A stretch of 64,000 nucleotides of DNA from Flavobacterium pectinovorum (GTDB lineage Bacteria; Bacteroidota; Bacteroidia; Flavobacteriales; Flavobacteriaceae), in contig NZ_RCZH01000014.1 of assembly GCF_006438875.1 (NCBI RefSeq), positions 107,217 to 171,216 on the forward strand, given 5' to 3'. The notes under the pieces are model-generated. The model worked only from the letters and a program-made list of their open reading frames with translations. It had not been told where the DNA came from and made no database searches. Every line of letters begins with the position of its first letter. The stretch's first letter is position 1. Shown here in pieces: positions 7,556 to 16,679 of the stretch. Made by a program: the position numbers and the translations under genes.

Positions 7556-9061
7556 ATGATAAAAAAAATACTTTTAGCCTCTTTATTTTTCAATAGTTTA
7601 TGCTCTTTTTCACAAGACATTGTAAAAGAATTTGATCTGAAATTAGAAAAGAAAAGAGACTTTTTTCAAGTAGTTAATGAAGATAAAAAAGAAGTTATTC
7701 TGTTTTTGAACGACAAAGAAAAGGTTACCTCTATAAGATTTGATGAAAAGTTTAATATTATAGATTCGTTGACTACTGCAAGGCCAGAAAAAAAATACGA
7801 TAATATCATTGGATATAGTCAAAAGGATAATAATTATTTTCTTTTTTGGGCATCAGAAAACAGAAAAGAAATCAATTCACAATATTTTAATTTTACTAAA
7901 AAAGAAACCAAAACAACTTCAATTAATCTCGAATTAAAAAAGGAAAAAATAGTTAAAGAGCTTACCATAAACAATGTCTTTTATCTAATTACTATTGTTA
8001 AAAATACAAGCATTTTAAAATTTTATATTTCTAATAATGATGGAAATCTAGATACAAAAACAATCGATTTGTCAAATTTGCAATTTCACAATGAATCTGC
8101 AACTGAAGTAAACTTATATACGGCATTAACAGGAGAGTCATCTGATATTTTCATTCAGAATATAAGCACCGACAGTCCGCCTTCGTTATCATTGAGCTCA
8201 AAACGATTTAAAGTTTACACATACAAAAATGACGAAATTATTTTTACAATGGATAATAATACTTTCTCAACAGATATCTTAAAAATTAATCTGAATGATT
8301 TTACTGGAGATTTAAAATCAATTCAGCAGCCGGCTGTAGCAAAGGGAGCATACGAATCTATTACATTTAAGTCGAATTCATTTTTAATAGATGATAAAAT
8401 TCTTCAAATCAAAACTAATCCCCAAGTTTTATTTCTGACTATGAGCGATCAAAATGGAAATAAAATTAATCGGTTTATAGCTACAAGAGAAGAAGAAATT
8501 ACATTTAAAAACTCAGATGTTTTTCAGGAAATAAAAAGTATTCATAATAAAAAGGTTCTCGAAAAACCAAAACAATTTATACGAAAAATTAACAACTCTA
8601 ATCCTGGAATATCATGTTATAAGCTAAATGGTTTATATTATACGGTAATTGGAAGTTCTCAAGATATAGCACGTGCAGGAGGAGGAGGTGCAAGAATGGG
8701 AATGGGTGCTGGAGTTGGCGGTGGTTTTGGTGGAGCTGGTTTTGGTGGAGCTCCTATGTCTTTTGGTTTTTCATCAAGCTACACTATTGGAAATTTGATT
8801 TCTTATAAAGATAAGAATGTTGTTTATACAAACTGTTTGTTTGACTCCAGTTTTAATCATTTAGATAGTAAAATTGAAACCTCAGCATTTGAAAAAGCCA
8901 GATTATTTTTAGAAGAAAACGAAGACGTTAGTCAGGGTGTTTCTATTTTTGGCAGGGATCTATATAAAGATTTAATTGTTTTTAAATTCAATACCACTTT
9001 GTATTTAGGAAGTTATAACAATCAGAATAAAAAATATCAAATTTTTAGTTTTTCAGAATAA
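7556..9061 (+). CDS. Exported protein of unknown function with Gly-rich insert (paralogue of the gene at 15.1 kb)
   Basis: 501 residues with an N-terminal signal peptide (MIKKILLASLFFNSLCSFSQ). The body is rich in beta-type, Lys/Asn-rich sequence suggestive of a propeller-like repeat structure (NYFLFWASENRKEINSQYF). Around residues 375-405 is a striking Gly/Ala/Met loop (ARAGGGGARMGMGAGVGGG and onward). It is clearly paralogous to the protein at 15139-16587: both share the order signal peptide, IIGYS-x7-FWAS/YWST, FLIDDKILQIKTNP / FFLDDRLYQINTNP, and a late ITFKNSDVFQEI / IKFKNSPLLLQI segment. No lipoprotein Cys and no T9SS signal are evident. Family unknown; probably periplasmic or outer surface. 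Confidence 0.7.
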   Translation: MIKKILLASLFFNSLCSFSQDIVKEFDLKLEKKRDFFQVVNEDKKEVILFLNDKEKVTSIRFDEKFNIIDSLTTARPEKKYDNIIGYSQKDNNYFLFWASENRKEINSQYFNFTKKETKTTSINLELKKEKIVKELTINNVFYLITIVKNTSILKFYISNNDGNLDTKTIDLSNLQFHNESATEVNLYTALTGESSDIFIQNISTDSPPSLSLSSKRFKVYTYKNDEIIFTMDNNTFSTDILKINLNDFTGDLKSIQQPAVAKGAYESITFKSNSFLIDDKILQIKTNPQVLFLTMSDQNGNKINRFIATREEEITFKNSDVFQEIKSIHNKKVLEKPKQFIRKINNSNPGISCYKLNGLYYTVIGSSQDIARAGGGGARMGMGAGVGGGFGGAGFGGAPMSFGFSSSYTIGNLISYKDKNVVYTNCLFDSSFNHLDSKIETSAFEKARLFLEENEDVSQGVSIFGRDLYKDLIVFKFNTTLYLGSYNNQNKKYQIFSFSE

Positions 9062-9067
9062 TCACAA

Positions 9068-9955
9068 ATGAAAATTACCAAACCAAGACTAGCCTTAATC
9101 TGCGGAATACTTTGTATTTCGATATTCCCGATATTGATAAAACTTAAATTAGCACCTGGATTAATTTCGGCTTTTTATCGAATGACTTTTGCGGTGATTT
9201 TACTTTTACCATATATGCTTATCACAAAAAGCTTCAAACTGCCAAAGACAAAATTCTTGCTTCTTGCGGTACTTTGCGGCATTTTATTCTCATCAGATGT
9301 TGCCGTTTGGAATATCGCCATTCAGGATTCAAGCGCGACTCAGGCTTCGTTGTTGACGAACTTATCTCCGCTTTGGGTTGGGATTGGTTCTTTCTTCTTT
9401 TTGAAAGTAAGACCCGCAACCAATTTCTGGATCGGAACCGTCGTTTCTTTATTCGGGATGATTACTTTGGTCGGTTTTAGCTTTTTTATGGATTTGAATT
9501 TTGATCAGGCTTTTCTGTTTGCTGTTTTGTCCGGAATATTATATTCGATTTATCTTTTAGTGAGCAAAAAGGTACTTTCAGATGTCGATGTTTTATCGTT
9601 TATGACGATTAGTTTATTGGCATCGAGCATTTATTTAGGAATTCTTTGCTACTTTTTAGATCAGCCTTTTACCGGATTCTCAGATACAGGTTGGTTAGTA
9701 CTGATTTTGCAAGCTGTAATTTGCCAATTGTGTGCGTGGCTTTCTATCAGTTATGCCACACAACATATGCGTGCAACAAGAGTTTCGCTAAGTTTATTAA
9801 GTCAGGCTGTAATTACATCTGTTTTAGCTTGGTTGTTTTTGGAAGAACAAATAACTTTACAAATGGTTTTTGGTGGAATCATTTTGCTTCTTGGAATTAG
9901 AATTACGTTTTATGATAAAACAATCTCGTTTAAGAACTTGTTTGCGAAGAATTAG
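9068..9955 (+). CDS. DMT-superfamily transporter, EamA type
   Basis: 295 residues with about ten hydrophobic segments arranged as two homologous halves, the EamA (PF00892 x2) pattern. Recognisable features are the first-half PGLISAFYRMTFAVILLLPYM and SSATQASLLTNLSPLWVGI stretches and the second-half TRVSLSLLSQAVITSVLAWL followed by LEEQITLQMVFGGIILLLGI. Such proteins are inner-membrane drug/metabolite exporters or importers; the substrate cannot be predicted. The start is 6 bases after the stop of the preceding exported protein, so the two are probably co-transcribed. A long block of direct repeats follows. Confidence 0.92.
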   Translation: MKITKPRLALICGILCISIFPILIKLKLAPGLISAFYRMTFAVILLLPYMLITKSFKLPKTKFLLLAVLCGILFSSDVAVWNIAIQDSSATQASLLTNLSPLWVGIGSFFFLKVRPATNFWIGTVVSLFGMITLVGFSFFMDLNFDQAFLFAVLSGILYSIYLLVSKKVLSDVDVLSFMTISLLASSIYLGILCYFLDQPFTGFSDTGWLVLILQAVICQLCAWLSISYATQHMRATRVSLSLLSQAVITSVLAWLFLEEQITLQMVFGGIILLLGIRITFYDKTISFKNLFAKN

Positions 9956-9961
9956 GATTGA

Positions 9962-10620
9962 GAAATGGCACGCAGATGTCACGGGTTTAAACGGATTTAC
10001 GCGGATTGATTTTAAAATAGTTTGTGAAATTTGTGGCAAAAAAATAGTTTCACGCAGATTTTGCAGATTTAAGTAAATTAACGCAGATTCTTTTATTTAA
10101 TCTTTTTAATCATCTAATCTGAGGCAAAAAATTTGTCGAAATTTGTGTAATTTGTGGTAAAAAGTTCTCTCGCAGATTTGGCAGATTGAGCAGATTCTTT
10201 TAAAAATAATTCGTGAATTTGTGGCGAAAAAATAGTTTCACGCAGATTTTGCAGATTTAAGCAAATTAACGCAGATGCTTTTATTTAATCTTTTTTAATC
10301 ATTTAATCTGAGACAAAAAATTCGTCAAAATTTGTGTAATTTGTGGTAGAAAAGTTCTCTCGCAGATTGAGCAGATTGAGCAGATTCATTTTAAAATAAT
10401 TCGTGAATTTGTGGTGAAAAAAATAGTTTCACGCAGATTTTGCAGATTTAAGCAAATTAACGCAGATTCTTTTATTTAATCTTTTTAATCATCTAATCTG
10501 AGGCAAAAAATTTGTCGAAATTTGTGAAATTTGTGGTAAAAAGTTCTCTCGCAGATTTGGCAGATTGAGCAGATTTAAAATAATCCCTTTAATCATCCTA
10601 ATCTGTGGCAAAAAAAAATT
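9962..10620. repeat. Direct-repeat block, about 190-bp period, three copies
   Basis: Copies begin at TAGTTTCACGCAGATTTTGC at 10045, 10233 and 10424 (spacings 188 and 191); partial copies extend to both sides. Inside each copy GCAGATTnnGCAGATT and AATTTGTGnnAATTTGTGG motifs recur in both orientations, so each unit is itself made of short inverted and direct repeats. No convincing ORF is present. It fills the gap between the EamA transporter and the HAD hydrolase. Confidence 0.85.
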
Positions 10621-10681
10621 CGAGATAATTCGTGTAATTCGTGGCTAAAAAACCTGAAACTAAAAAAACAACATCTTTATT

Positions 10682-11389
10682 ATGTTACATAAAAGCAAAA
10701 TACCCAATTTAAAAGTAATCGCATTTGATGCTGATGATACTTTGTTTATCAACGAACCTTACTTTCAGGAAACCGAACACAAATTTTGTGCTTTGATGGA
10801 AGATTATCTTTCGCATCAGGGAATTTCGCAGGAATTATTCAAGATCGAAATCGAGAATTTACCTTTGTATGGTTACGGAATCAAAGGATACATTCTTTCG
10901 ATGATTGAAGCGGCGATGAATATTTCGAACAATACAATTCCGATTGAGGTGATTGAAAAAATCATTCAATACGGAAAAGAATTACTGGAGAAACCTATCG
11001 AGCTTCTTGACGGAATCGAAGAAACATTGCAATCGCTACACGGAAAATATAAATTGGTTGTTGCCACAAAAGGCGACTTAAAAGACCAACACAGTAAATT
11101 GCACCGTTCTGGTTTAGGTCATTATTTTCATCATATCGAAGTAATGTCAGACAAACAAGAAATAGATTATCAGAAACTACTGGGTCGTTTAGACATTCAG
11201 CCTCATGAATTTTTAATGATCGGAAATTCTTTAAAATCTGATGTTTTGCCGGTTTTAGAAATTGGAGGTTATGCCGTTCATATTCCGTTTCACACTACTT
11301 GGGAACACGAAAAAATTAGTCACAAAGTAGAACATGAACATTTTAGTTCATTCGAAAAAATTACCGAAGTCGTTCAGAACTTATTATAA
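10682..11389 (+). CDS. HAD-superfamily hydrolase
   Basis: 235 residues. Motif I is FDADDTLF with nucleophile Asp16 and general acid Asp18. Motif II is probably VVATKGD (Thr), the conserved Lys follows in the cap-proximal region, and motif IV is MIGNSLKSDVLP (Asp). The insertion between motifs I and II is helical, as in subclass I HADs (phosphoglycolate phosphatase-like). It should dephosphorylate a small metabolite in the cytoplasm; the substrate is unknown. Its TAA overlaps the ATG of the next gene by one base (TAATG), suggesting translational coupling with the CAT-fold enzyme. Confidence 0.92.
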   Translation: MLHKSKIPNLKVIAFDADDTLFINEPYFQETEHKFCALMEDYLSHQGISQELFKIEIENLPLYGYGIKGYILSMIEAAMNISNNTIPIEVIEKIIQYGKELLEKPIELLDGIEETLQSLHGKYKLVVATKGDLKDQHSKLHRSGLGHYFHHIEVMSDKQEIDYQKLLGRLDIQPHEFLMIGNSLKSDVLPVLEIGGYAVHIPFHTTWEHEKISHKVEHEHFSSFEKITEVVQNLL

Positions 11390-12018
11390 TGAAAACACTT
11401 TTAGATTTAGAAAACTGGAATAGAAAAGAGCATTTTGCACATTTCAACAGAATGGAAGAACCTTTTTTTGGAGCCACTGTCGAGATTGATTGCACAAAAG
11501 CATATCAAACGGCAAAAGACCTCAAAGCTGCTTTCTTTATTTATTACTTACATAAAACCCTTGTTGCTGTAAATTCAATCGAGAATTTTAGATACCGAAT
11601 TGCCAAAGACAAAATTTATATTAATGACCGAATTGATGCCTCGGCAACAATTGGCCGTGAAGACGGTACTTTTGGATTTTCATTAATCGAATACAATTCA
11701 GATTTTAAGATCTTCGAACAAAATGCGTTAAAAGAAATCGAACGAATTCAAAACACAACCGGACTTTTTACAAGATCGTTTGATGACGATAATGTCATAC
11801 ACTTCTCGGCAATTCCGTGGTTAAACTTTACTTCGCTTTCACACGCCAGAAGTTTTACTTATCCAGATAGTTGTCCTAAAGTCTCATTTGGTAAAATGAT
11901 CACTTCAGAAACCGGAAAAAGAACAATCGCTATGTCAGCCCATGTTCATCATGGTTTAATGGATGGTTTACACTTAGGGCAATTTGTTGATACGCTACAG
12001 GAATTAATGAACAGGTAA
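11389..12018 (+). CDS. Chloramphenicol acetyltransferase-fold (CatA-type) acyltransferase
   Basis: 209 residues, close to the usual 210-220 of type A CATs. The catalytic signature HHGLMDG is near the C-terminus, with His188 as general base and Asp192 as its structural partner; FSAIPWLNFTSLSHAR matches the conserved F-(T/S)-S-(I/L)-PW-x-(N/S)-FTS segment that contains the serine equivalent to Ser148. CAT enzymes are trimers that transfer acetyl from acetyl-CoA to chloramphenicol. Many chromosomal homologues in Bacteroidota, including this one paired with a HAD gene, have no demonstrated resistance role, so the substrate is left open. It is coupled to the upstream gene by a one-base overlap. 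Confidence 0.9.
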   Translation: MKTLLDLENWNRKEHFAHFNRMEEPFFGATVEIDCTKAYQTAKDLKAAFFIYYLHKTLVAVNSIENFRYRIAKDKIYINDRIDASATIGREDGTFGFSLIEYNSDFKIFEQNALKEIERIQNTTGLFTRSFDDDNVIHFSAIPWLNFTSLSHARSFTYPDSCPKVSFGKMITSETGKRTIAMSAHVHHGLMDGLHLGQFVDTLQELMNR

Positions 12019-12120
12019 GAAAACTGTTTATTGCCTTATTCTGTTGTGCTTATGTCTTATTAAGGATAGTGTTTCTTGCAATTAATTGTTTGTTTGGAGA
12101 AAATTTAAACTCTCATAACA

Positions 12121-13254
12121 ATGAAAAAAATTGTAACTATTCTGGCGCTTTCGCTAGGCTTAACAAACCTGCAAGCACAAACAGAAAAAGAAAAAAGTAC
12201 TGATAACTACAACAAATGGTCTATAGAATTAGGTGGAGGTGTTAACAAACCTCAAAGTCCTATGATGGAAAATTATTTTACATCAACACCAAGCTTTTGG
12301 GTAGGTGACTTAGGAGTAAGGTACATGTTTAACAACAAGTTTGGTTTAAAAGCAGATTTTGGATATAACAGTTTTACCGGAAAAAATAATTCCATTGACT
12401 TTGATTCAAAATATTACAGAGCAGACTTACAAGCTGTTGCAAACTTAGGCAGAATCATGGACTTTGAATCATGGACTAAGACAATTGGTTTATTAGGCCA
12501 TGCAGGTTTTGGTTTAGCTCAATTAGAAAACAAAGATTTGCATGTTAAAGACAGAATGGGAAATTTCATTGCTGGTATTACGGGTCAAATCAGATTATCT
12601 GATAGATTTGCTTTAACCGGTGATTTTACAACTATAATAAATGCCTCTCAAGATTATACCTTTGATTGTGGATGTCCTGTAGAATCAAGAGGTTTTAACG
12701 GAGTACTTTTTAATGGAACTGTAGGATTAAATGTTTACTTAGGCAAAAACGCAAAACATGCTGACTGGGTAGTTCTTTCGCAAGAAGTTGATCTTTCGCC
12801 TCTGGAAAATAAAATTGCAAACCTTGAAGCTTTAGTAAGCAAGATTCCGGAAAAACAAATTATTATAGAAAAACCGGTTACTACTACAGTAGTAAATGAC
12901 AAGGATCTTATAAAAGAAATGATCAATGCTAAATATTACAGCGTTTATTTTGACTTTAATAAAGCTACTCCTATCGAAAATTCAACAGCTTCAATTGATG
13001 TAGTTTTGACGTATTTGAGAAAAAATCCTTCAGCCTATCTTGACATTTTAGGCTATGCGGATCAGGTTGGCAGCTCAGAATACAACGAAAAACTATCAAA
13101 TACAAGAGCTAATAATGTAAAAACTATTCTTGAAAAAGCGGGTATTTCATCTTCAAGATTAAATGTAGTTGCTCAAGGTGCAGATACTTCAATTCAAAAA
13201 GATTCTGAAGAAGCCAGAAGATTGGCAAGAAGAGTTACTTTTACAATAAGATAA
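12121..13254 (+). CDS. OmpA family outer-membrane protein
   Basis: 377 residues. Residues 1-19 are a signal peptide ending in LQA. Residues about 30-205 are an outer-membrane beta-barrel type region with alternating aromatic strands (WSIELGGGVNKPQSP, WVGDLGVRYMFNNKFGLKAD). A linker (about 215-255) is followed by the OmpA C-terminal peptidoglycan-binding domain: YYSVYFDFNKATP, LDILGYADQVGSSEYNEKLS and ARRLARRVTFTI, with the Asp and Arg that bind diaminopimelate in this family (Asp of GYADQVGS, Arg of NTRANNV). It anchors the outer membrane to the wall. Isolated gene with its own terminator. Confidence 0.95.
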   Translation: MKKIVTILALSLGLTNLQAQTEKEKSTDNYNKWSIELGGGVNKPQSPMMENYFTSTPSFWVGDLGVRYMFNNKFGLKADFGYNSFTGKNNSIDFDSKYYRADLQAVANLGRIMDFESWTKTIGLLGHAGFGLAQLENKDLHVKDRMGNFIAGITGQIRLSDRFALTGDFTTIINASQDYTFDCGCPVESRGFNGVLFNGTVGLNVYLGKNAKHADWVVLSQEVDLSPLENKIANLEALVSKIPEKQIIIEKPVTTTVVNDKDLIKEMINAKYYSVYFDFNKATPIENSTASIDVVLTYLRKNPSAYLDILGYADQVGSSEYNEKLSNTRANNVKTILEKAGISSSRLNVVAQGADTSIQKDSEEARRLARRVTFTIR

Positions 13255-13277
13255 TCACCAGTGAAACAAAAAAAAGA

Positions 13278-13308
13278 AACTGCTTCAAAAACTGAAGCAG
13301 TTTTTTTT
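13278..13308 (+). terminator. Terminator of the OmpA family gene
   Basis: A 10-bp stem AACTGCTTCA / TGAAGCAGTT with a 5-base loop followed by a run of eight T, 24 bases after the stop codon. Confidence 0.92.
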
Positions 13309-13429
13309 ATATTATTCTTTCATGAGTATTTTTTATATTTAATTAGTCCACCTGATTGTAATATTTAAATATTGTAACCTACAAAACAATACTTTCCTCA
13401 TTCGTTTGATGTTTAAATTCCAAAGAAAC

Positions 13430-13800
13430 ATCTTGTTCGAAAGGGCAGATTAGATTAGCAAATCAACCAATATCCAGCCTCTTCTAAAAGCCTACAGCAA
13501 AAAGACAATCAAGTGATCATCCAAAAGATTACTACTTAGAGTGATGCTCCTTACTTATTATGAGGTAATGTATACTCTCTGCGCAAGATAGAACTGGCGC
13601 TCCGCTAGATATCACTACTACTGTTGATCACATATTATTATCGATTCAGAAAATAACAAACATATCAAAGGCAACTTTAAGGAAATCTACTAGCAGAGCG
13701 TTTTAATACTGAAATCAAAAGGATTAACCAATTAAAACAAATCTATCAGATGGAAGGATTATAGAATTATGTTCTCTTCCTCCACTTAAAATTAAGACAT
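13430..13800 (+). pseudogene. Possible degraded coding remnant
   Basis: No intact gene exists in the 800-base gap 13255-14050. In this part, short + strand frames between stops give sequence that looks protein-like, for example SAQDRTGAPLDITTTVDHIL at about 13575-13635 continuing to RKSTSRAF, then a shifted frame with TEIKRINQLKQIYQMEGL. The base composition is less AT-rich than ordinary Flavobacterium spacers. I do not recognise the family, and several stops and frame changes would be needed, so this is only a suggestion of a decayed gene. The rest of the gap (13860-14050) shows nothing. Confidence 0.25.
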
Positions 13801-13813
13801 CAAAATACACACC

Positions 13814-13850
13814 AATAAAAAACCGCTTCAAGTTTTATATTGAGGCGGCT
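13814..13850 (-). terminator. Terminator of the YD-repeat lipoprotein gene
   Basis: On the minus strand, AGCCGCCTCA pairs with TGAAGCGGTT across a 10-base loop and is followed by TTTTTTATT. It lies about 200 bases past the stop of the gene at 14051-14881, further than usual. Confidence 0.6.
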
Positions 13851-14050
13851 ACTTTTATAATTAATTAATTATTTTTATCAATAAATACATATCAATTTCA
13901 GGATGAGATAAAATCAGTTCCGTTTAACCATCATCTTATTCTGTTTATAATAAATAATCATTGTGTTTTAAGGTATTTACAGAACTTCAAACAATAGTTT
14001 GCAATCTTTATAAACGCTATAAAACCAACAACAATAACCTTTATATAAAT

Positions 14051-14881
14051 TTAGTAACTATATGTAGATGTTTCTTTAGTAATTACATGTCCAATTTGCA
14101 ATGTCTGGGTTGTCTTTACAGGATAGCCATTTTCATTGTATTCATGGCTAAAAATTGTTGTCATTATAGTACCTGAGTCCTCCACATCACCAATTCTTTT
14201 AATTATATTATTAGAAGAAGACATCTCATTAGTATCTATTAATAAATTAAAGCCTAAAATATTAAGTCTTGGATTGTTTTTTGAATCATATTCAAAAGTA
14301 ATCAATGATTCATAACTACCATTGTAAAATTGGTCAGTGATCAAGTTACCCTCAGAAAAAGTATATCTTCCGCTAATACCTGTATCTTGTCCATCAGTTC
14401 CCAAACTGTCACTATTTAATTTATAATAAAATACACTTCCATCGCTATTATAATGATACTTTGTTTTATAGTAATTTCCAAATTCATTACTTAAAATATA
14501 ATCTACTTTTCCATTTGCATAAACATATTCTTTTGTAAGATAAACATCTCCTGAAAGATCCGCTTTCTCAATTTTCGTAATTACATCTCCTGTGTAAGTA
14601 TACAATGTAGTATTAGATCCATCTCTGTCTGACAATATTTTGTTATCTTTATATGATAATTCCAATGTTGAAACTTCTCCATTTGTATAAGTATGAACCA
14701 GTTTTTTCAATAAAAAAGGCTCCATAATTACAATAGGAATCGAATCCGTTTTTGGTGGCGAAATTGTATCGTTCTTAATTGGATTTACATCATTCTTCTT
14801 GACACAAGAACCATCGTAATCGTTAGTACAAGAAGCAAGTGCTAATAAAGTAGCGCTAAATAAATAAAGTAATTTTTTCAT
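14051..14881 (-). CDS. Lipoprotein with YD/RHS-like repeat sequence
   Basis: 276 residues. The signal peptide ends in a lipobox (LLALASC, Cys18), so the mature protein is lipid-anchored. A Pro/Asp/Lys linker (about 20-50) is followed by short beta repeats of the form (Y/F)-x-Y-x2-(D/N)-G-x-(V/I) such as TLYTYTGDVITKIEK, TKEYVYANGKVDYILSN, TKYHYNSDGSVFYYK, TFEYDSKNNP and SHEYNENGYPV. This is the RHS/YD-like pattern seen in many Bacteroidota lipoproteins of unknown role (DUF4595-like). There is no toxin domain; it is not a true RHS toxin. Divergent from the exported protein at 15139 across a 257-base AT-rich spacer. Confidence 0.75.
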   Translation of the reverse strand: MKKLLYLFSATLLALASCTNDYDGSCVKKNDVNPIKNDTISPPKTDSIPIVIMEPFLLKKLVHTYTNGEVSTLELSYKDNKILSDRDGSNTTLYTYTGDVITKIEKADLSGDVYLTKEYVYANGKVDYILSNEFGNYYKTKYHYNSDGSVFYYKLNSDSLGTDGQDTGISGRYTFSEGNLITDQFYNGSYESLITFEYDSKNNPRLNILGFNLLIDTNEMSSSNNIIKRIGDVEDSGTIMTTIFSHEYNENGYPVKTTQTLQIGHVITKETSTYSY

Positions 14882-15138
14882 GTCTTAATTTTTTTACGAA
14901 ACTAACTTAATTAAGCATTTATAGCTTTCCCCAAAAAGTCATATAAATAGAAGAATACGACTATTTTTCATGTATTTCACAATTAAAATAAACATAAAAC
15001 TTATTAAATATTTGTTATATATAATTTAGTAGCTATAAATCATCTACCTTTAAATATTTAATATTGTTAAGTAAAATCGAAATTAAAAATCATAAATACA
15101 GCTATTAAACTGGAATGATTTTTGTTGTTTGAAAATTT

Positions 15139-16587
15139 ATGAAAAAACTACTATTATTACTGTTATTGATCTGCGGATCAACTCTATTGAGCCAGACAGT
15201 ATTAAATTCTTATCCCATAAATCTAAGAAATTCAGGAGAGTATAGTCAGATCTTAAATGTCGAAAATTCAAAGACTCATAATGTATTTGCTTTTATTGCA
15301 GATGATAAAAATCTTACCATTTTACAATACAACAAGGTATTATTTTTAACAAATGAATTAAGAACTTCGCGCACGAATATAGAAGACAAATTAATAATTG
15401 GATATAGTTTTGACGAAGATCAAAACCCAACTCTCTATTGGTCAACAGAAGATTTCAAAAGTATTGTCCTCATTAAATACGACATGACAAACAAGGCTAT
15501 TAAACCTTTGAAATTTAGCTTTCCGTACTCAAAACAATATTTCATAGCTACATTTCAAAAGAATAATATCTTTTATATTCTCTCTAAAGACAGTGCCGAA
15601 CAGACTTTAACACTTTATCAATTTAAAGATGAAGCTGTTGAAGAAAAGCCACTTGATTTTTCTACGTTTACTTTTCAAAATAGAAACACACAACCTATAA
15701 CTTTCAATCAGTTTATTAGAGATAATCCTATCGAAAAAATTGAAGTTGGAGATTATAATCCTCTTTCGAGAAGCATTAAAAAAAGTAAAGTCTATATGCT
15801 TGATAATCGCCTTATTTTGACATTTGATCAAAATCCGGCAAAAACACAAATATTCGATGTCAATCTGGAAACCTATGAAATAAAGGAAAAAAACTTTCCG
15901 CAATCGATGACTGAAACGTCAAGAAAACTAAGTAATTCATTTTTTCTTGATGATAGACTTTACCAAATCAATACCAACCCGGAGGAACTTCAGTTAGACA
16001 TTAAAGATTATAATACTGGTGAAACGATTAAGAATGTAAAGGTTTCGAAAAATGATACCATTAAATTTAAAAACTCCCCTTTGTTACTTCAAATTGAAGA
16101 TCAAAAACCAAAAGAAATAAAAAAGACAAGTACGTTTTTAAAATATTTGTCGGCATTGGATTTTGGTATATCCGTTTTCAAGAACAGCCAAAATGCTTAT
16201 ATAACCATTGGAGGAATAACACAACAAGATAGACCCTACTACAGTTTTTATGATGATGTCCAGCCTTTTCAAATAAATTTATCACAATACGGTCAAAACC
16301 AAACGGCTTATTTTGAAAGTATATTAAATTCAAATTCCGAATTTATACAGCAAAGACAAGAACCATTTGCCAATGATAATATTTTTTATTATTTGGATAC
16401 AAACAAAAAAATAAAGCTGCAAAACATACTAACTCTTGACAATTTTTCTATTTTGAGTTACTATGATTCCGCTGCAAAACAATTTGTAATGCGCAAATTT
16501 ACTGACGGATTTATTCCTGATGAAACAACAAATCCTTTAATAGACAAAGCTGTTTTTTCAAAATCATTCCGATTTGATAAGCCTTAA
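15139..16587 (+). CDS. Exported protein of unknown function (paralogue of the gene at 7.6 kb)
   Basis: 482 residues with signal peptide MKKLLLLLLLICGSTLLSQ. It aligns along its length with the 501-residue protein at 7556-9061: LIIGYSFDEDQNPTLYWST, SFFLDDRLYQINTNPEEL and TIKFKNSPLLLQIEDQKP are the counterparts of segments there. It lacks the Gly-rich loop; at the equivalent place it has a short segment (GGITQQDRPYYSFYDDV). The shared late segments suggest a common fold, perhaps a beta-propeller. No anchor or sorting signal is evident. It stands as a single gene. Function unknown. Confidence 0.7.
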   Translation: MKKLLLLLLLICGSTLLSQTVLNSYPINLRNSGEYSQILNVENSKTHNVFAFIADDKNLTILQYNKVLFLTNELRTSRTNIEDKLIIGYSFDEDQNPTLYWSTEDFKSIVLIKYDMTNKAIKPLKFSFPYSKQYFIATFQKNNIFYILSKDSAEQTLTLYQFKDEAVEEKPLDFSTFTFQNRNTQPITFNQFIRDNPIEKIEVGDYNPLSRSIKKSKVYMLDNRLILTFDQNPAKTQIFDVNLETYEIKEKNFPQSMTETSRKLSNSFFLDDRLYQINTNPEELQLDIKDYNTGETIKNVKVSKNDTIKFKNSPLLLQIEDQKPKEIKKTSTFLKYLSALDFGISVFKNSQNAYITIGGITQQDRPYYSFYDDVQPFQINLSQYGQNQTAYFESILNSNSEFIQQRQEPFANDNIFYYLDTNKKIKLQNILTLDNFSILSYYDSAAKQFVMRKFTDGFIPDETTNPLIDKAVFSKSFRFDKP

Positions 16588-16679
16588 TTTTATTGAGAAT
16601 TAATCCAAATGCCCATGTTTTCCATGTTTCAAAAAGTGGTTTGAATTATTTTTTCTAACTTTACAAAAAAGACACAATT

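Noticed and set aside
11389..12018. Mobile chloramphenicol resistance gene
   Set aside because: The composition matches its neighbours, it is coupled to a chromosomal HAD gene, and no mobile element flanks it.
14051..14881. RHS toxin
   Set aside because: The YD-like repeats are few, there is a lipobox, and no C-terminal toxin domain or immunity gene follows.
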